Shown: positions 33,251 through 46,528, numbered from the stretch's first letter. The stretch is 60,112 nt of DNA from Nephromyces sp. MM_2019 (GCA_015657535.1 JADHZB010001904.1:8147-68258), one strand, 5' to 3'. Numbers and translations: made by a program. The notes: a model not told the origin generated them from the sequence alone.

Positions 33251-36200
33251 ATGTTGGACACCTCTGTCACCGCACTACCAAACTCATCTTCTTTTGCATT
33301 CCCCGGGCCTGTTCCTTCATGGAGCTCTTCAGTTGAGACCTACAAAAAATCTACAGATGGGCTTCATGGTAAGCTGAAGTCCCTGCAGGCGCACCTGGAG
33401 TTCCTTAACATCCAGGTAGAAGCATTGATAGCACTTTTTACGGCTTTGCTTACCAGTGATTGAAAATTTTGTACCAAAATACAGCTTTCTATTCCTTTCC
33501 GTTTTCTTGTGACTACTTCGCGATTGGTAAGATATAAAGTCTTTGCTCTTGCTACTGTCAATGTCCAGGAATATTTTTGTTGTGCTGAAGTGTAACAGAC
33601 TAAGTAATTCCAGTTGTTTGTTTGTGGTTCCCATTTTCTTTGTATATTTCTGTGGTGTTGTCCTTTCCTGCTAATCAATTATGCCCTTTTTTGCCCTATT
33701 GTGCGGGGGTTTTACTTAGAACAGCAAGGAGCACAGGCAGTGGCTTTACATTGTGTAACTTGGGCAGTCTGACTTTGAGCGAAAATGATGTATTACCATA
33801 AACGATGCGCTATGTTGTGAAGAAATGGATTTTTTAGGTTAATAGATTCAATAAATATATTAAAAAAAATTATCGCTTTACACTTTTATTTGTATTTAAA
33901 GTATTAAATGAAAGTTGGTCCGTAAAAAGCCATCGACATAGATATGAAATATTTTAGAGGCGTCGTTTCTGTGATGGGAAGAAAATTTTTGAACTTTTTC
34001 CGAAGAGGAATTTTTACCTTAAATAAAGCGGAATTATTGTGCTTGCATAGATTTCATGAGTTTAAATATATAAATCTGATACATTTTGTGCATATGATTG
34101 CTTCATTGCCATGCTGCCTTCCTTTATTTATGTTCTCCCGCCCCTTTAATTCAAACTCTCCATCCGAACTTACAAACAGGAGGATTATATAAAAGATGAG
34201 CAGAAGAATCTCAAAAGAGAGCTCTTAAGGGCTAAAGAAGAAATTACTCGCATTCAAAGTGTTCCCCTAATGATCGGTCAGTTCTTGGAAATGATTGATG
34301 CTAATCATGGGATTGTGTCTTCGACCGCTGGATCCAGTTACTACGTCAGAATTCTTTCTACTCTTAACAGGTAAAGGGAAATTCAATGGAATAATTTTGG
34401 AAGCTATAGCTCCCTTTGCTCGATTTTTAGCTTTAGTTAAGAGGGAAGGCTTTCTTTCATTGCGTGGAAGTGAAGGGGTTATTATTACGACACTCTGCGT
34501 ATTGATTTACCCCTGTGTGTGCATTTTTAGGGAACTGCTGAAACCTTCTTCCTCTGTGGCTCTCCATCGTCACAGCCATTCGGTTGTGGATATTCTACCT
34601 CCAGAGGCTGATTCGTCCATTCAAATGCTTCAAATGCAAGAGAAGCCTGATGTGACCTACTCGGTTTGTTTTCATGTGGCGCACGATAATACTTGACCTG
34701 CTTACTTTTATTCATAGGTTTTTGTGTGTGTCTGTGTTTAAAAATGGTCTATGTACTGATCAGAAGCTATGTTTGATATGTGGCTAATTTACCTCTTCTT
34801 AATGAAGGTATGCTTCATAGTATTATTAGTTCCTTTGTCTCTGCATATTTTGGAGTAACTGCTGGATGCTTCAAGTTGTCAAAACGCTTGTCTTTTGACG
34901 ATGCATCGCTTGCTAATCCTCTTCCTATTTCATGTAGTGTGCAATCAAAACTTGTTTGCATATTGTGTAATATATGGAATCTTTGCTTTACTTGATGCAT
35001 GCTTGGTTATTCTTGCTGCTCTTTCTGCGTTTGAATGCCTTGTAGTGTTCCTGCCGGAACTACTGTACTGCTGTTTGCTCTTTGAGCATAATTTTTGTTT
35101 TCCTTCATATTATTTGTCGGCTATGTAGATTTAAACTTGATTTCCTTGTAAAAAAAAGGATTTTTCACTTATTTTTGCTATGTTTTTTCGCTTTTCTTGA
35201 ATATAGATGAATTCTTTAAGTTTCATTGCTTAGAAATAAGTTTTCGCGTGAAATATGGCTTTTTTATGTAGCCTGGATTTTGCATATAATATGGCTTTTA
35301 TGTCTTGTTTGATTGCGTGTGAAGTTATCTAATATTGAGAAAAGGATGCGTTCTTACGTTGTAATTTTGAAGCAGTTTAGAATGAAGTTTAGACCTTCAT
35401 TCTCTCCTCTTCACTGCTGTTTATGGGATGTTTGATGTGTTTGCATTTGTTAAGTTCATTCTTTGTTTGTTGTGCCTCTGGGAGACTCATCGCTGGGTGC
35501 TTGTACTCTGTAATTATCCTTCATTATACCCTTTACAAGCACAGCAATGCTTATACTTTCAAAACCGTCGTACGCAAAGGATTTAGCATGCCGAGTCTCT
35601 CCTTTCGGGGTGGTCTACGCATATATATTACTGTAGGAATTACTCAAATTGTCACCAATTTTTCATCATTTTCGTTTCTACGCACACACACATACTTCCT
35701 CTTCTTAATTTTTCTGGGAATATTATAATTCCAGAATAATTATACTTTCATTGAAATTGGAAGGAAGTATTCGCTTTTAGCTCACTCTTTCTCTGTAATA
35801 TGGTGAGATCACATTAACACCATATTTAACATCATTTTACGCAGGATATCGGTGGTTTGGACATTCAAAAGCAGGAGATCCGAGAAGCCGTGGAGCTGCC
35901 GTTGGTATGTCCAGAGCTTTACCAGCAGATTGGCATAGACCCTCCAACGTGAGTATAAAATAAAATTTTTCTCGATTTTGATGTTTTAAAGAGATTTTTA
36001 TATTGGACTGCAGTAGATACTATAAACGCCAGGCTTTTTAGTGTGCGAAAGTTGTTGCTCTGGAGACTTGTTTTCAAGTAAGAAAATTTAATTTGAAAAA
36101 ACTTGACGCAAAACTTGCGATCACAGAGAGAAAGCACATAAAAAAACTTGAGCAGAAAACCTCCCACGTAGAGAGAAAACATACGCATAGAAACTTACAC

Positions 36201-39200
36201 AGGAAATCTCACATGCAAAGTACACGCACGCAAACTGACACCAAAAGCCTCCCACACAGAGAGAAAGCCTACGCACACACGCAAAAAGCCTCACACATCT
36301 TTTGATGTGCTTAAACCATTATGCTAAGAATTTCTTACCATTTGAATTGTTGAAATCATTCTCCCTCCTCTTGCAGAGAAAAATTTCGTCTTTCACATTC
36401 GTGTGATGCTCTTTTGATTGAAGTTGCGTTTAAATTTGAGATTCTTCCTTCATTTTTTTGCATTGAAATTCCATTTTTCTTTTCCTAGGGGAGTCTTGTT
36501 GTATGGGCCACCCGGAACCGGAAAAACTATGTTAGCGAAGGTAATATTTTGCCCGTATTATTTACGATCAAAAACTACACGGAATTTTTTCTCTTCAAGA
36601 AGATTTTATTTTAGTTTCGCATGAAGGAAATTTTACTCTTTTTTTGTCGGTTTTTCCATCTCCAGCCTCTACATTTTTATTTCAAAATTCGCCGTTTTTC
36701 GCACTTTGCATCCTCATGTTTTCGTTAAACTCTGTGTGTGGCTTATGATTGACGCAACCTTTTGAAATGATTTAGACTCAAAAAATAGCAGCAAAAAGTG
36801 TTCACTATGTGTGTATGCCAAAACTTTTGTAGCAGCTCTAATAAGGATGAGGATGTGTGTTGTTTTGTTTTTTGAAGTGTGAGTAGTTGACTATTTTTTT
36901 ATAATAAGAATATTCATAGAGAGGAAGCTTTAGTTGTGGAAGGAGGAAACCCTTTTTTTCTTTTCTAGAGTATATGAAAGGGGAAGCAAGAAACCCATCT
37001 TTTTCACTTTTTCAGTGTAAATTTTTTAATCTGATTTTATCAACAGGCCGTAGCACATCATACCACTGCAACCTTTATCCGTGTTGTGGGATCTGAGTTT
37101 GTGCAAAAATATCTTGGGGAGGGACCAAGGATGGTTAGAGACGTCTTCAGGCTGGTAAGGCAAAATGCATTGTCTTTGCTATCTTTAGGTTGAATTTTTT
37201 GTAGGGATTCACGTTGAAATTAGTTTTTGTGTTTGTTTTTCTTCATGTGAAGATATATGTATCTGCACTTACACATCAGCTCTAATTAAACATCATTCTT
37301 TAAAATATTCGTATTTTATCATTTAAAAAGGAAAATTTCTCAAAAAATGCTGCATCCAGCTTCTTCTGTTTTACATCCTCGAAGGCTCTATTGTTGCCCT
37401 TTTTAAAATTTTGACTTGTTGGGATGCTTGAAAGTTTTATGGCCTTTATTTTGCAGGCTATTTTATGTGACTTAACTTTGTTCAATTTCTTGTATAGAAA
37501 TCTGATGTTTTTCTCTGAGAAGCCTTTGTTTTTCTACTTCCTGACGTTTTTAGCCTTAAAACGATACCAAAATCTTCAAATCCGCCTACTTTCGTATGAT
37601 ACTTTTAAATAATCTACTGTATGCTATGTTTCTGGCTGATATTGGTATACTTGAAATTCTATATTGAATGAATTCGCCCCTTTATCCGTGCAGAAAAGTG
37701 GAGAATCATATGGAAAAATTAGTTGTGTGTGTTGAATGAATTCGCCTTTGCTTTGAAATTTCTTCAGTTTTTGTTCATCTTCATCTTTTGTTAGGCTCGT
37801 GAACATTCTCCGGCAATCGTTTTTATAGACGAAGTTGATGCTATCGCCACAAAGTAAGGTTTTGGATGCTCTGCAATATGCATATATCCTGGGCTAGTAG
37901 TTATCTTTTAGTTTTTAGACTTCACCGTCGACTGAGGTAGCGACAATTTACGAAAAAGCACGACTCTCACCGTCTTTTTGATTAGATAAGTCTTTGGAAT
38001 TTTACTATTCATTTGTTTGTGTGTGTTTGTGCTGTTCAAGAAGAAGGCTAACTAATGTTTTCCCCCTTTAAGCTCCATTTCGTTGACTTTGCCTGTGTGC
38101 CACATTAAATAATTTCTTTTGTCGTGGCAAATTGTGTGTGTGCATTATTTTGTTTTTATTGCAAATTTCGTCCTGTCTCCATTCTGTTTACTTCAATTGT
38201 TGATTCTTTTTTGCTCTTTCTTAGGCGTTTTGATGCACAGACTGGAGCAGATCGTGAAGTTCAGCGCATCTTGTTGGAGTTGCTTAATCAGATGGATGGT
38301 TTTGATCGAGCTACCACCGTGAAGGTGATTTTTTCGTGTATTTGGCAGTTTATTGGAGCTCTTTTTTGTATATTTTTGTTGGAATCCTGCATCCTTTTAG
38401 TATTGCGAGAGTTCAGCCCTTTGTATCCTCAGTGTTTGAAAATTTTTCTTCAAATTCGCGTTTTGAAAGTCACAAAATTGGTGCTGAAGATGCGAAATTT
38501 TTGATTGAAATGCTCATTTTTACGCGTTTTGTGGAATTAACACTCTCGAAACAAGTGTGAAATTTTTTTGCAGCGTTTCAGTTTTGGGTTTGTTGATGAG
38601 GATTTTTTTTGGTTGCACGTGAAGAAAAGACAGTGCTAGGATTCTATCTTTTGCATCCCGCTAATGATTTTAGATCAAAATTAACTAGGGATATTTTTTA
38701 GTTTACTATAAAAAATCCATGCAGCCATATCAAAAAATAGAAATCTTATGTGGCAAATACACACAAGAGCAGCGAATAATATCTAAAAAGCATTTTCTCA
38801 ACTTTTTATTTGGATTTTCCTGCTTCCTTCTAAATATTTACTACCGGCAGTTGGTATATATAGCTTCTCTGCTTAGGGCATAAGTAGAATTTTGTTTTCT
38901 TCACTGCAATGTGCTGCCTTAATTATGCTCAATGAAGCCTTGTTTTGTTGTTTCTCTCTTCTGAGCTTTTTTAGACGTATTATTATATGAATAAAAAACC
39001 CAACTCTACTACTACTATTATTATGGGTTTCCGATATATATATGTATATATATGGAGTATAATAGAGCTTGCAGTATTACCTTTATACCCTAAATTGAGC
39101 TAGAAAGTAAGATCTAAGCTTTACAAAAATCGTGGAAATATGGAGGTTTCTCTCTCTAGGGTTTGGTAGTAACATATAAGGTGATGAACACCAGCTTTAT

Positions 39201-40713
39201 ATCTTTGCTTTTGATACTCCTTCTTCTGTCTCATACACTGCCACGAGGTTTATGGGCAATGCTCTTTTCTTTCGTATATACTATTTTTCGACGGATTTCC
39301 TATAAACAGGTTATAATGTCTACTAATCGAGCCGATACGTTAGACCCTGCCCTCCTTCGCCCTGGCAGACTCGATAGAAAAATTGAATTTCCTCTTCCTG
39401 ATCGCCGGCAGAGAAGATTGATTTTCCAGACTATTACAGCCAAGATGAATCTTTCTGAGGAAGTAGTCTTGGAAGATTGTGAGTATTTATTCTTCTTCCT
39501 GTTGTGTTTGCTTGTAGATGTGTCTTGGTTATTCTCTTTTCCTTCATCGGTGTTAGAAACTGTGGCTAAGAAGAAAATTCTTTGAAAATCAATAAAATAT
39601 TGCACACACACACAAACTAGTTGTCCTTACGAGGTTATTCTCTAGATATTATCAGCCTAGTTTTTTGAAGTTTATGAGGAATTGTGTTTTGCTAGATTTT
39701 TGAATAGTTTAGGAAGAGTTTTAGTTGCATATTGCGATGTTGGAGTGAAGGCGTTTAACAGGGGAAAATTCCATCAATTTAGCCAAAAAATGGGTGTTGC
39801 AAGAGATTTTTCTTCATGAGTCGTTTCACTGTGTGTATATTCTCTAGGCCTGAGGCTTTAATTTCGATGTATTTTGCCTGTGTGTGCGAGTGCTTCTCGT
39901 TGATTTAGCTCCTCAAGATGACTTTGTTTTTGCAATTTGCAGTTGTTTCTCGTCCGGACAAGATTTCTGCGGCCGACATTAATGCCATATGCCAAGAAGC
40001 AGGAATGCAGGCTGTGCGCAAGAACAGGTTTTTTTTTTATTTGTTTTCAATCTTTTATACTAGCTCATATGGTTTTTTTGATGATATTTTTATAAGGCGC
40101 TTTTGGTAATATTTTTTTCTGAGAAAACATCTAAAAAACATCAAAACATCCGGAGAAAATCAAAAATATGCAGAAAACATCAAAATGTAAGGATTTTTTG
40201 ATAATACTTCAAAAAGTCATTTCTCCAGATATCCCATATTTAATTTTTTAGGATAAAATATTTTCAGGGAAGAACTTCACAACTCGCTTGATGTTTTGAT
40301 TTTTTTCAATGTTACTTCGGCTGTAATTTTCTTATACATTTTAATGGTGACTGGCTTTGCTAAACCGAACTTTTGCCCTCAGTTTGTTTCCCTTTAAGTT
40401 TTTCTTCTCGCAAAAGCCCTGTGTGAAACATTCCTTTCTTTGGCTTCAGTGGAATTTTTTTGATCATTCTCTTCTTTCCTATTCCTTCAAATTGTGGTTA
40501 ATCATTAACCTACCTTAAAATTAATTATCTTGGGGCATATAGTATAAGCTTACGATTACTATGTGACTCACGCACTCTGAGGTTTTTCTGAAACTGCTCT
40601 GTTACCAAACTTGTGTTAACTGCAGATACGTCATTCTTCCCAAGGACTTTGAGAAAGGATGGAAGTCTCAGGTTCGAAAGCATGAGCAGGAATTTGATTT
40701 CTACAGTTTATAA
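33251..40713 (+). CDS. RPT3: 26S proteasome regulatory ATPase Rpt3 (PSMC4 family)
   Basis: Eleven exons: 33251-33415, 34180-34370, 34531-34663, 35845-35948, 36489-36540, 37047-37154, 37795-37853, 38225-38324, 39310-39478, 39943-40027 and 40626-40713. All have GT-AG borders and closed phases, giving 417 aa (human PSMC4 is 418 aa). The N-terminal coiled coil is residues about 30-75 ([15 protein letters not shown]). Next comes the OB domain, then the AAA+ module: Walker A GPPGTGKT (204-211), pore loop KYLGEG (236-241), Walker B IVFIDEVD (259-266), sensor-1 Asn310 and the arginine-finger motif RPGRLDR (321-327). The subunit sits in the hexameric Rpt1-6 ring of the 19S base, which unfolds ubiquitinated substrates into the 20S core. 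Oddities: Thr198 replaces the usual Arg in DPPRGV at the exon 4/5 junction, and the protein ends FYSL rather than a terminal hydrophobic-Tyr-X. The start ATG gives the expected family length. Confidence 0.97.
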
Positions 40714-43700
40714 TCAGCAATTTTGTTGCTGCATTCTAGTTATAGGTATCATTTGGATTTCCGTTACTTCTCGTAGAGCGTATTGCATTTTATTTTCTGT
40801 GTAGGGTCTTTTTTGGTGCTCAGTCCTTCTAGTGTTTGATCGTGTCCAGCTCTATCTTTAAAGAGCTTGCAATTGAATTCTAGGTACCCTCAAGGTGGTG
40901 CTTCTCCTGTTGGACAGCACTAGCAACTTATCTATAAAAATCGAGCTTCCTGCCCAATAATACTTACCTCAAGCTACTCTTATTGAAAAGAAATTAATTA
41001 AAAAATTTAATGCTTGGTTCAATTTTCTGCCAGCTCTTCTCAAAGACTCATAGCTTAGATGCTATAAATACGGTTTTCGGATTTGGCATGGCATCTAAAG
41101 CTGCCTTGTGCGCAAGTGATTTCATTATTTCTGCCTTGTTTATGGACTGTCTTGCTATTTGTTATGAATGGACTGATGCGGTTAAATTCAGTTCATTTAC
41201 GGGATACTGAAGGGAATGAGATGATTAAAAGCTTATCAGCAGTTTTTATGAAACTTAGGTGGATCATATTGCTTATTTGAAGGAATTTATGCCCTTCCAG
41301 TTAATTTCGCATTTAGCGATTAGATGATCACATGGGATTTTCAGCACAAAAAAGTGCGCTTTCCAAGTTTTAGTACTTCTATATGGAAAGGTAGTCGCCT
41401 TTGCTGGCCCATATTATTCAGCAGAAACAAATAAGCTCTTGTTTAGACCCCTTGGGAATGATCCAGAAAATACTGATTTTAGTTTTCACTCTTGTTTTTG
41501 ACGGTAAATTTGTTTAAGTACTTATTTATACCTTGAGAAAAATGAGTAAATGGTTTTATGCTCTCTTCCGGGCTGCTGGGCTCAAGTGCGAATTCCCGGC
41601 TTATTTTTCGTTAGTCCACTCTCTGTTTCTGATGTTAGTGGAAGCCCCTGGAATGATTTTTATTACAGTTCAGAGTGATTTACGCAGTGATTAATTTCAT
41701 GAGGCTTAGTTAAATACCTCTCGAAGTTGTTATTTAGTATGGCGTGCTTGATGAATTTTTGGGTGAGAGAGCCGCTTCTGCCGTCAGCACTGGATGAGAC
41801 ATTGCAAGGCCGTTTGCATACTGAGCAAGTTTTGAAGTATTAGTCCATAAGGTTAATATTTTGCTTCATTTAGGTTCCTTCATACTTACCATTTCACTTT
41901 TTTACGAATAAAACTTACGGTATACTTGCTATGCCACTTGATGCCCTCCGTAATTCTACTTGCTACCGGCAAAGCACCCTTCTAGCCTCTAAACAGTTGT
42001 AGGGCAAGTTATTATTCTGATTGTGTGCTGTCCCATGCGTTTCACTACTCGCTTCCACCTGCTGGCATGTGTTTTGACGTACTTACACTTAATGCTTCTA
42101 CGGGGGATGATATTGATTTGTGGCAAGAAAGTAATGGAAATCCTTTTTTGATGGAAGCTTTCCAAAATTTTCCGAAGGTCACTTATTGCGCCAGCCTTTT
42201 TTAATTTTAACTTTGAGGTTGGCTGAACTCTGGTTTTAAGTTTACTGCTATTTAGCTTGCTGCTGAACCTCCTCACGACACGAAATATTATGATCAACTT
42301 AAAGTTTATGCGGTATCTATATTGGAATGCCATTGACGAAATGCGGAGAGTCTGTCTACTTTATAGCCGTTTTTAAAGATTTCTCTGTCTGCTGAAATTT
42401 CACTGTCTTTGTGGCTTGCTGGAAAGCGCTTTCGTTATACTGTGGAGCTCTTGATCATGCCTTAAAGCAATTTTTTCCCTACTGCATAAATGTTTGTATA
42501 CGAACCTCTTTGCTCTTTGATATATATTTAAAAAGGCTCCTAAACGGCGAATTTCGTCTATGCCACAAGCTGAAGAGAATGCCCTCGCCTCTACCTGTCT
42601 GGACTTTTTTTGATCGAGCTAAAGAGGGCTGCTAAACTAGAAAATGTTAAGTACAATCGATTAGCATTGGAGTGGAGCTTCACCACCCCTCGAGGTGTCA
42701 ATCGGTGTATCGTGTTAGTCCATGCAATTATTTCATAGATGTGATACTAATTGGAGCTGAAGTATAGCTGGACCTCGCTGGTACTGTAATGCTGCATCAT
42801 ATTTCCACTGTTGCAGTGCACGAAGGCTGTTTTTGTGCTCCTGTTATATGTATGCTCGAGCATGGGGCGGCATTGTAAGTACGTAAGCCTTACCATACGT
42901 CTTTTCGGTTAATATTTGACTCTATTTCTCTTTACTCCTGATAGAAAGAGCATTTAACTTGAAAGCGGGATGCGTTCTTACACTTGTTACTACCATAGAT
43001 GCTTGTGTGCTTTGCACAAACATATATCATGGTGTGACGGTTTCGGAAAGCGCTCCTACCCTGACATTTCAGAATGCGGTGACAGCCATAATTGTGATTC
43101 AAGGATTATAGCGTGGCGCCGAGTAAAGTGGATAATGAAGAGTATATTGGAGTAATTCTTTCGCCTAGCCAGATACACTCAGATCGCATGATCGATTGGC
43201 CACTGGGTTATCTCAAACATACATGATGCCCAAGAAAATCATCAAATTTTATGCATTGCTGCCCGTAAAAGTGGCATCTAGCACTACGTGGTAACCCACT
43301 GCATCTCTTACGCTTAAGTTTTTCAAGCATTATGTACTGCATCCTTTGCTTGGACTATAAGTTGTGAACTTGTACGTCTCACCGTATTCTGATTCACGAG
43401 GAAAACATTGCGCTGCCGGAATAGGACTAGTATTTGCACCTATTGTTCCCAGAAAATATGATGATGTTCCCCAGCTAACGTAAATGAACAAACTTTAGCT
43501 TTGTTCCTTCTCGTCTATTTTCCCCTGTAGCCTTCAATTATGTTAAACTGTTATACCTAGATCTCTTCAAAGGATTAGTACTTTCCAAACATAATGAGGA
43601 GCCTACACTCGTTCTTGCATATATTTGTTCTTTAAAGCAGCTCATGTCTTTAAAAAATTTTTTATACGTATGTATGACAAATACTCTTGGGATTGGTGCA

Positions 43701-44687
43701 ACCTAACTCATGACATCCACCAAGCGGCAGGCTAGTATTATTGCAGTCACTTTTTCGTGCATTGGATGCATAAATATTTCAATCACCTTAGGCAACACTA
43801 CGAAATTAGTAGAATCTTCGATGCTAGGAAGATTTCCGCCATCTTTATTCAACTCACATATCGTCCACCTAGTTTTGCTTAGGTGTAACTGTATCTATTT
43901 ATGTAAACTCAATGAACGTAGTTGTTTCTTTAGTTAAGTTGAAGCGCTGAGTACTAGCATGGCAATACTGAAATATAATTTCATCCATGTTTTTTAGGGG
44001 AAAGTTTATTTATAGGAAGACCGACAATTGCTTCATTAAACGCTATTGACCGAGTTTGCTTTTTCAGGCGAGGCCTCAAAGACTAACTGATAATTAAACA
44101 TTGGAAAAATAATATTTTTAAATGGGCGCCATCATGGCGCCAGAAAGCACAACAGAAGTGCAGTAAATTAACCAAAAGAAAATTCTAAACAAATCAGGAT
44201 GTTTGTACTCACTGATGAAGCCTTCTGCATGTCTGATCTAATAGAATGTCATCCTGTATACGTCGGTCCCTTAATTCGTGAAAAAATCATAAGCGAAAAT
44301 CCTTTTTTGTCGAGAGTGCTTGAATTCTAGACTTTTTTGCTGAGTGATGGCTGCTATTGGAGAACATAGAAGGTGTGCGTGAAAACTTGGTTCTGCTGGT
44401 TTCTATTATGCTTATACAAACAGCTTGTTTTGTGGATTACTTCCGGTAGGAAGTTTGCTTGAGCTGCGCCCTAAAAATTTTGGCAAGCTTCTATATATTT
44501 AAGACAATTCTCACAGCGCCGTATGTGCCACAACTGAGGCCGCTAAGAATACTTGTGCTTTTACTGCCTCGGAAGGCTTTCATTCCGTCGGTGCGGCTGG
44601 TCATACATTTTGCTGATTTGTGTATTACATTCACTTTCTTCTCTATGCTTTAGGTAATGCTAGTTTTGTCCACATTAATTTTTATTG
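40714..44687. other. Downstream of RPT3, no resolved gene
   Basis: The RPT3 3' UTR should begin here. A minus-strand ATG frame at 41989-42333 encodes a very basic 114-residue peptide (Lys/Arg/Ile-rich), and a plus ATG frame at 43710-43937 encodes 75 residues. Neither has supporting splice or homology evidence, so neither is called as a gene. Composition is fairly even, without TG repeats. Confidence 0.4.
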
Positions 44688-45458
44688 CTAAAGCTGTAAC
44701 CCCCTATCTCTAACGATCCACCGGTTTTGCCGTATTGACGGTACTTTCAATGCAGGATTTTCACGAGCGCCTGCCCTATTTGTCGAGATTAGATCTCCCT
44801 CTTCAATCGCCTGAGGTAAGCTGCGATAGTGAGTTGTATCAGGATCACTGCTTATAGACGTCCTCGCATTATATGGAAGAACGTCTACTAAGGGGACACA
44901 AGTTCTGTCCTTACAAATCCCTCGACGTTCATAGAGCCTCCCTAAACTAATCATAGGGTTAGCTGGGAAGGAAAGGAATACTCCCTTTCCTTGAACTAAC
45001 ATAAAATTCCCACCTTCTCTTTTTATGCGCTGAGGAACTTCCAGTTGAGCAGTTCTACGCATACCCGTTGATGTACGATTTTCTGCAGCTAGAAAGGCAC
45101 ATTCTGCAAAGTTCATCATTGCCTTGGAGTAACCACTTTTAGTATCCCTACTTGCCCTGCTTTCTTCAGCAGGCTGCGTATATCGGTAGTAGAGATTGCC
45201 AAGCGATAAGTGTGACCCAGATGCAAAGGTCAGCTCGGTATTAAATCCCTGGGCACCACTATCAATGCTGCTCCTATTTCCAATCAATCGTGATCTACTT
45301 GACACAGAAGATGGGCTGCCCGAACGGGAGCTCGGATCAAAAGATAGAGTTATAGCCTCTATAAACTCTCCTATACCTTCCGAGATGTTATCTGATGTGC
45401 CTCTAGTCTTTAAAATATCATTGAGGAACGCAAGGATTAGTACGAAAGAAACGTCCAT
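44688..45458 (-). CDS. 256-codon exon, possible Sel1/TPR-like protein
   Basis: This is the longest single open frame in the window. It is on the minus strand, from an ATG at complement 45458-45456 to a TAG at 44690-44688. The ATG directly follows a strong acceptor (CAATATTCACTCAG), so this is probably a terminal exon rather than a gene start. It begins MDVSFVLILAFLNDILKTRG and has a Ser-rich linker (about residues 40-70). Two segments recall Sel1-like repeats: LSLGNLYYRY followed by YSKAMMNFAECAF, and ISLGRLYERRG. Sel1 repeats are helical pairs in adaptor proteins such as the ERAD factor Hrd3/SEL1L. The match is partial and the identification is a weak inference. Codon composition is balanced, and the coding status is well supported. 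Confidence 0.65.
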   Translation of the reverse strand: MDVSFVLILAFLNDILKTRGTSDNISEGIGEFIEAITLSFDPSSRSGSPSSVSSRSRLIGNRSSIDSGAQGFNTELTFASGSHLSLGNLYYRYTQPAEESRASRDTKSGYSKAMMNFAECAFLAAENRTSTGMRRTAQLEVPQRIKREGGNFMLVQGKGVFLSFPANPMISLGRLYERRGICKDRTCVPLVDVLPYNARTSISSDPDTTHYRSLPQAIEEGDLISTNRAGARENPALKVPSIRQNRWIVRDRGLQL

Positions 45459-45595
45459 CTGAGTGAATATTGGAAAGCCGAATGAAGAATGGACTGAAGT
45501 GCTTTACTGTAAGACAATCTATGTACGAAGCAAGAGAGGAAATTCAGTAATTCATGGGGCAAAAGAAAATCTTATTAAAGGAAGTGAGCAGTGTT

Positions 45596-45775
45596 TTAGA
45601 TTAAGTCAGTTGCATTATTCTTCATTTGGTATTCAGCACACGCAGCGTCTTCAACCTCCTTCACTGCATATGTAGCTACATCTTTGTCTTCATATGAACT
45701 AGAGGCTGGGTTATTGGTACCCCGTATAGTACTATGCGCTGCTTTAGCTACCTCTCTAGTCTCGAGAAAAGATAA
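45596..45775 (-). CDS. Exon of an unidentified minus-strand gene
   Basis: After GCACTGTAG (complement), a phase-0 frame of 59 codons reads LSFLETREVAKAAHSTIRGT, NNPASSSYEDKDVATYA and VKEVEDAACAEYQMKNNATD LI, ending at a TAA (45598-45596). A GTGAAG after ATYA could be a donor in phase 0, which would join directly to the 256-codon exon at 45458. Otherwise the gene ends here. The residues are charged and non-repetitive. A plus-strand frame over the same DNA (45463-45675) is treated as its shadow. Confidence 0.5.
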   Translation of the reverse strand, partial: LSFLETREVAKAAHSTIRGTNNPASSSYEDKDVATYAVKEVEDAACAEYQMKNNATDLI

Positions 45776-46528
45776 CTACAGTGCATTATCTCAGCATGCC
45801 GTTCTGGTTACCAAGCCTCCTTTCTAAGTGTACAAAATTGCTGAATTTTTGTTACCTTTACCTTACCGGTAACCCTAGCCAATCTCTTGGAGCTTAGCCC
45901 AAAAAATTACAGCTTTTTCAATTGATTATTAGCAGTTGGCGGTGATATTCAAATATGCTGGGGTACACATGATACAGATGTAATTTTCAATCATCATAAT
46001 CCTGTCATAGTTTTTGCCATCGCTCTTTTCAACCTAGCGAAAGAATAAGCTCTAATTACATGCTCGCCAGGATGTGGATTATAATGCTCAAAATACCTTG
46101 AAGTTACCTTGGGCAAATGCAGTTGTAATTACGCTAACTTCTTATGAAAACAGCTATCACTCCTTCGTGGCTAATACAAAATCGCTACATAAGGAATATG
46201 CTTTTGAGAGCACAGCATGCGCCAGCTCAGCTGCCTATAGGTTATAAGCACTAGAGGTCTAAAATTAACCACTTGCATGTCAAGCGGCTGCAGGGGAGCG
46301 CAGCTTCACAGTGTAAAATAATTCGACATACACTTTGGGAACCGTCAGCAGCGGGGTTCATAACTTCGGCTCTATAAAACATTGAAAGTCTAAGATACCT
46401 TGATCTAGCTATTCTCGGGAAACCTTTCTTAACTTCCTGAATATTATTTTTTGATATTAAGGGCTTGCATGCAACAAAGTCTCATATCGGTCTTAGCATC
46501 AAGCAAATATCTATTCATTGCTTGAAGC

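Noticed and set aside
45463..45675. 70-codon plus-strand frame
   Set aside because: It lies opposite a better-supported minus-strand exon (45596-45775) with matching splice signals, and it has no ATG at its start.
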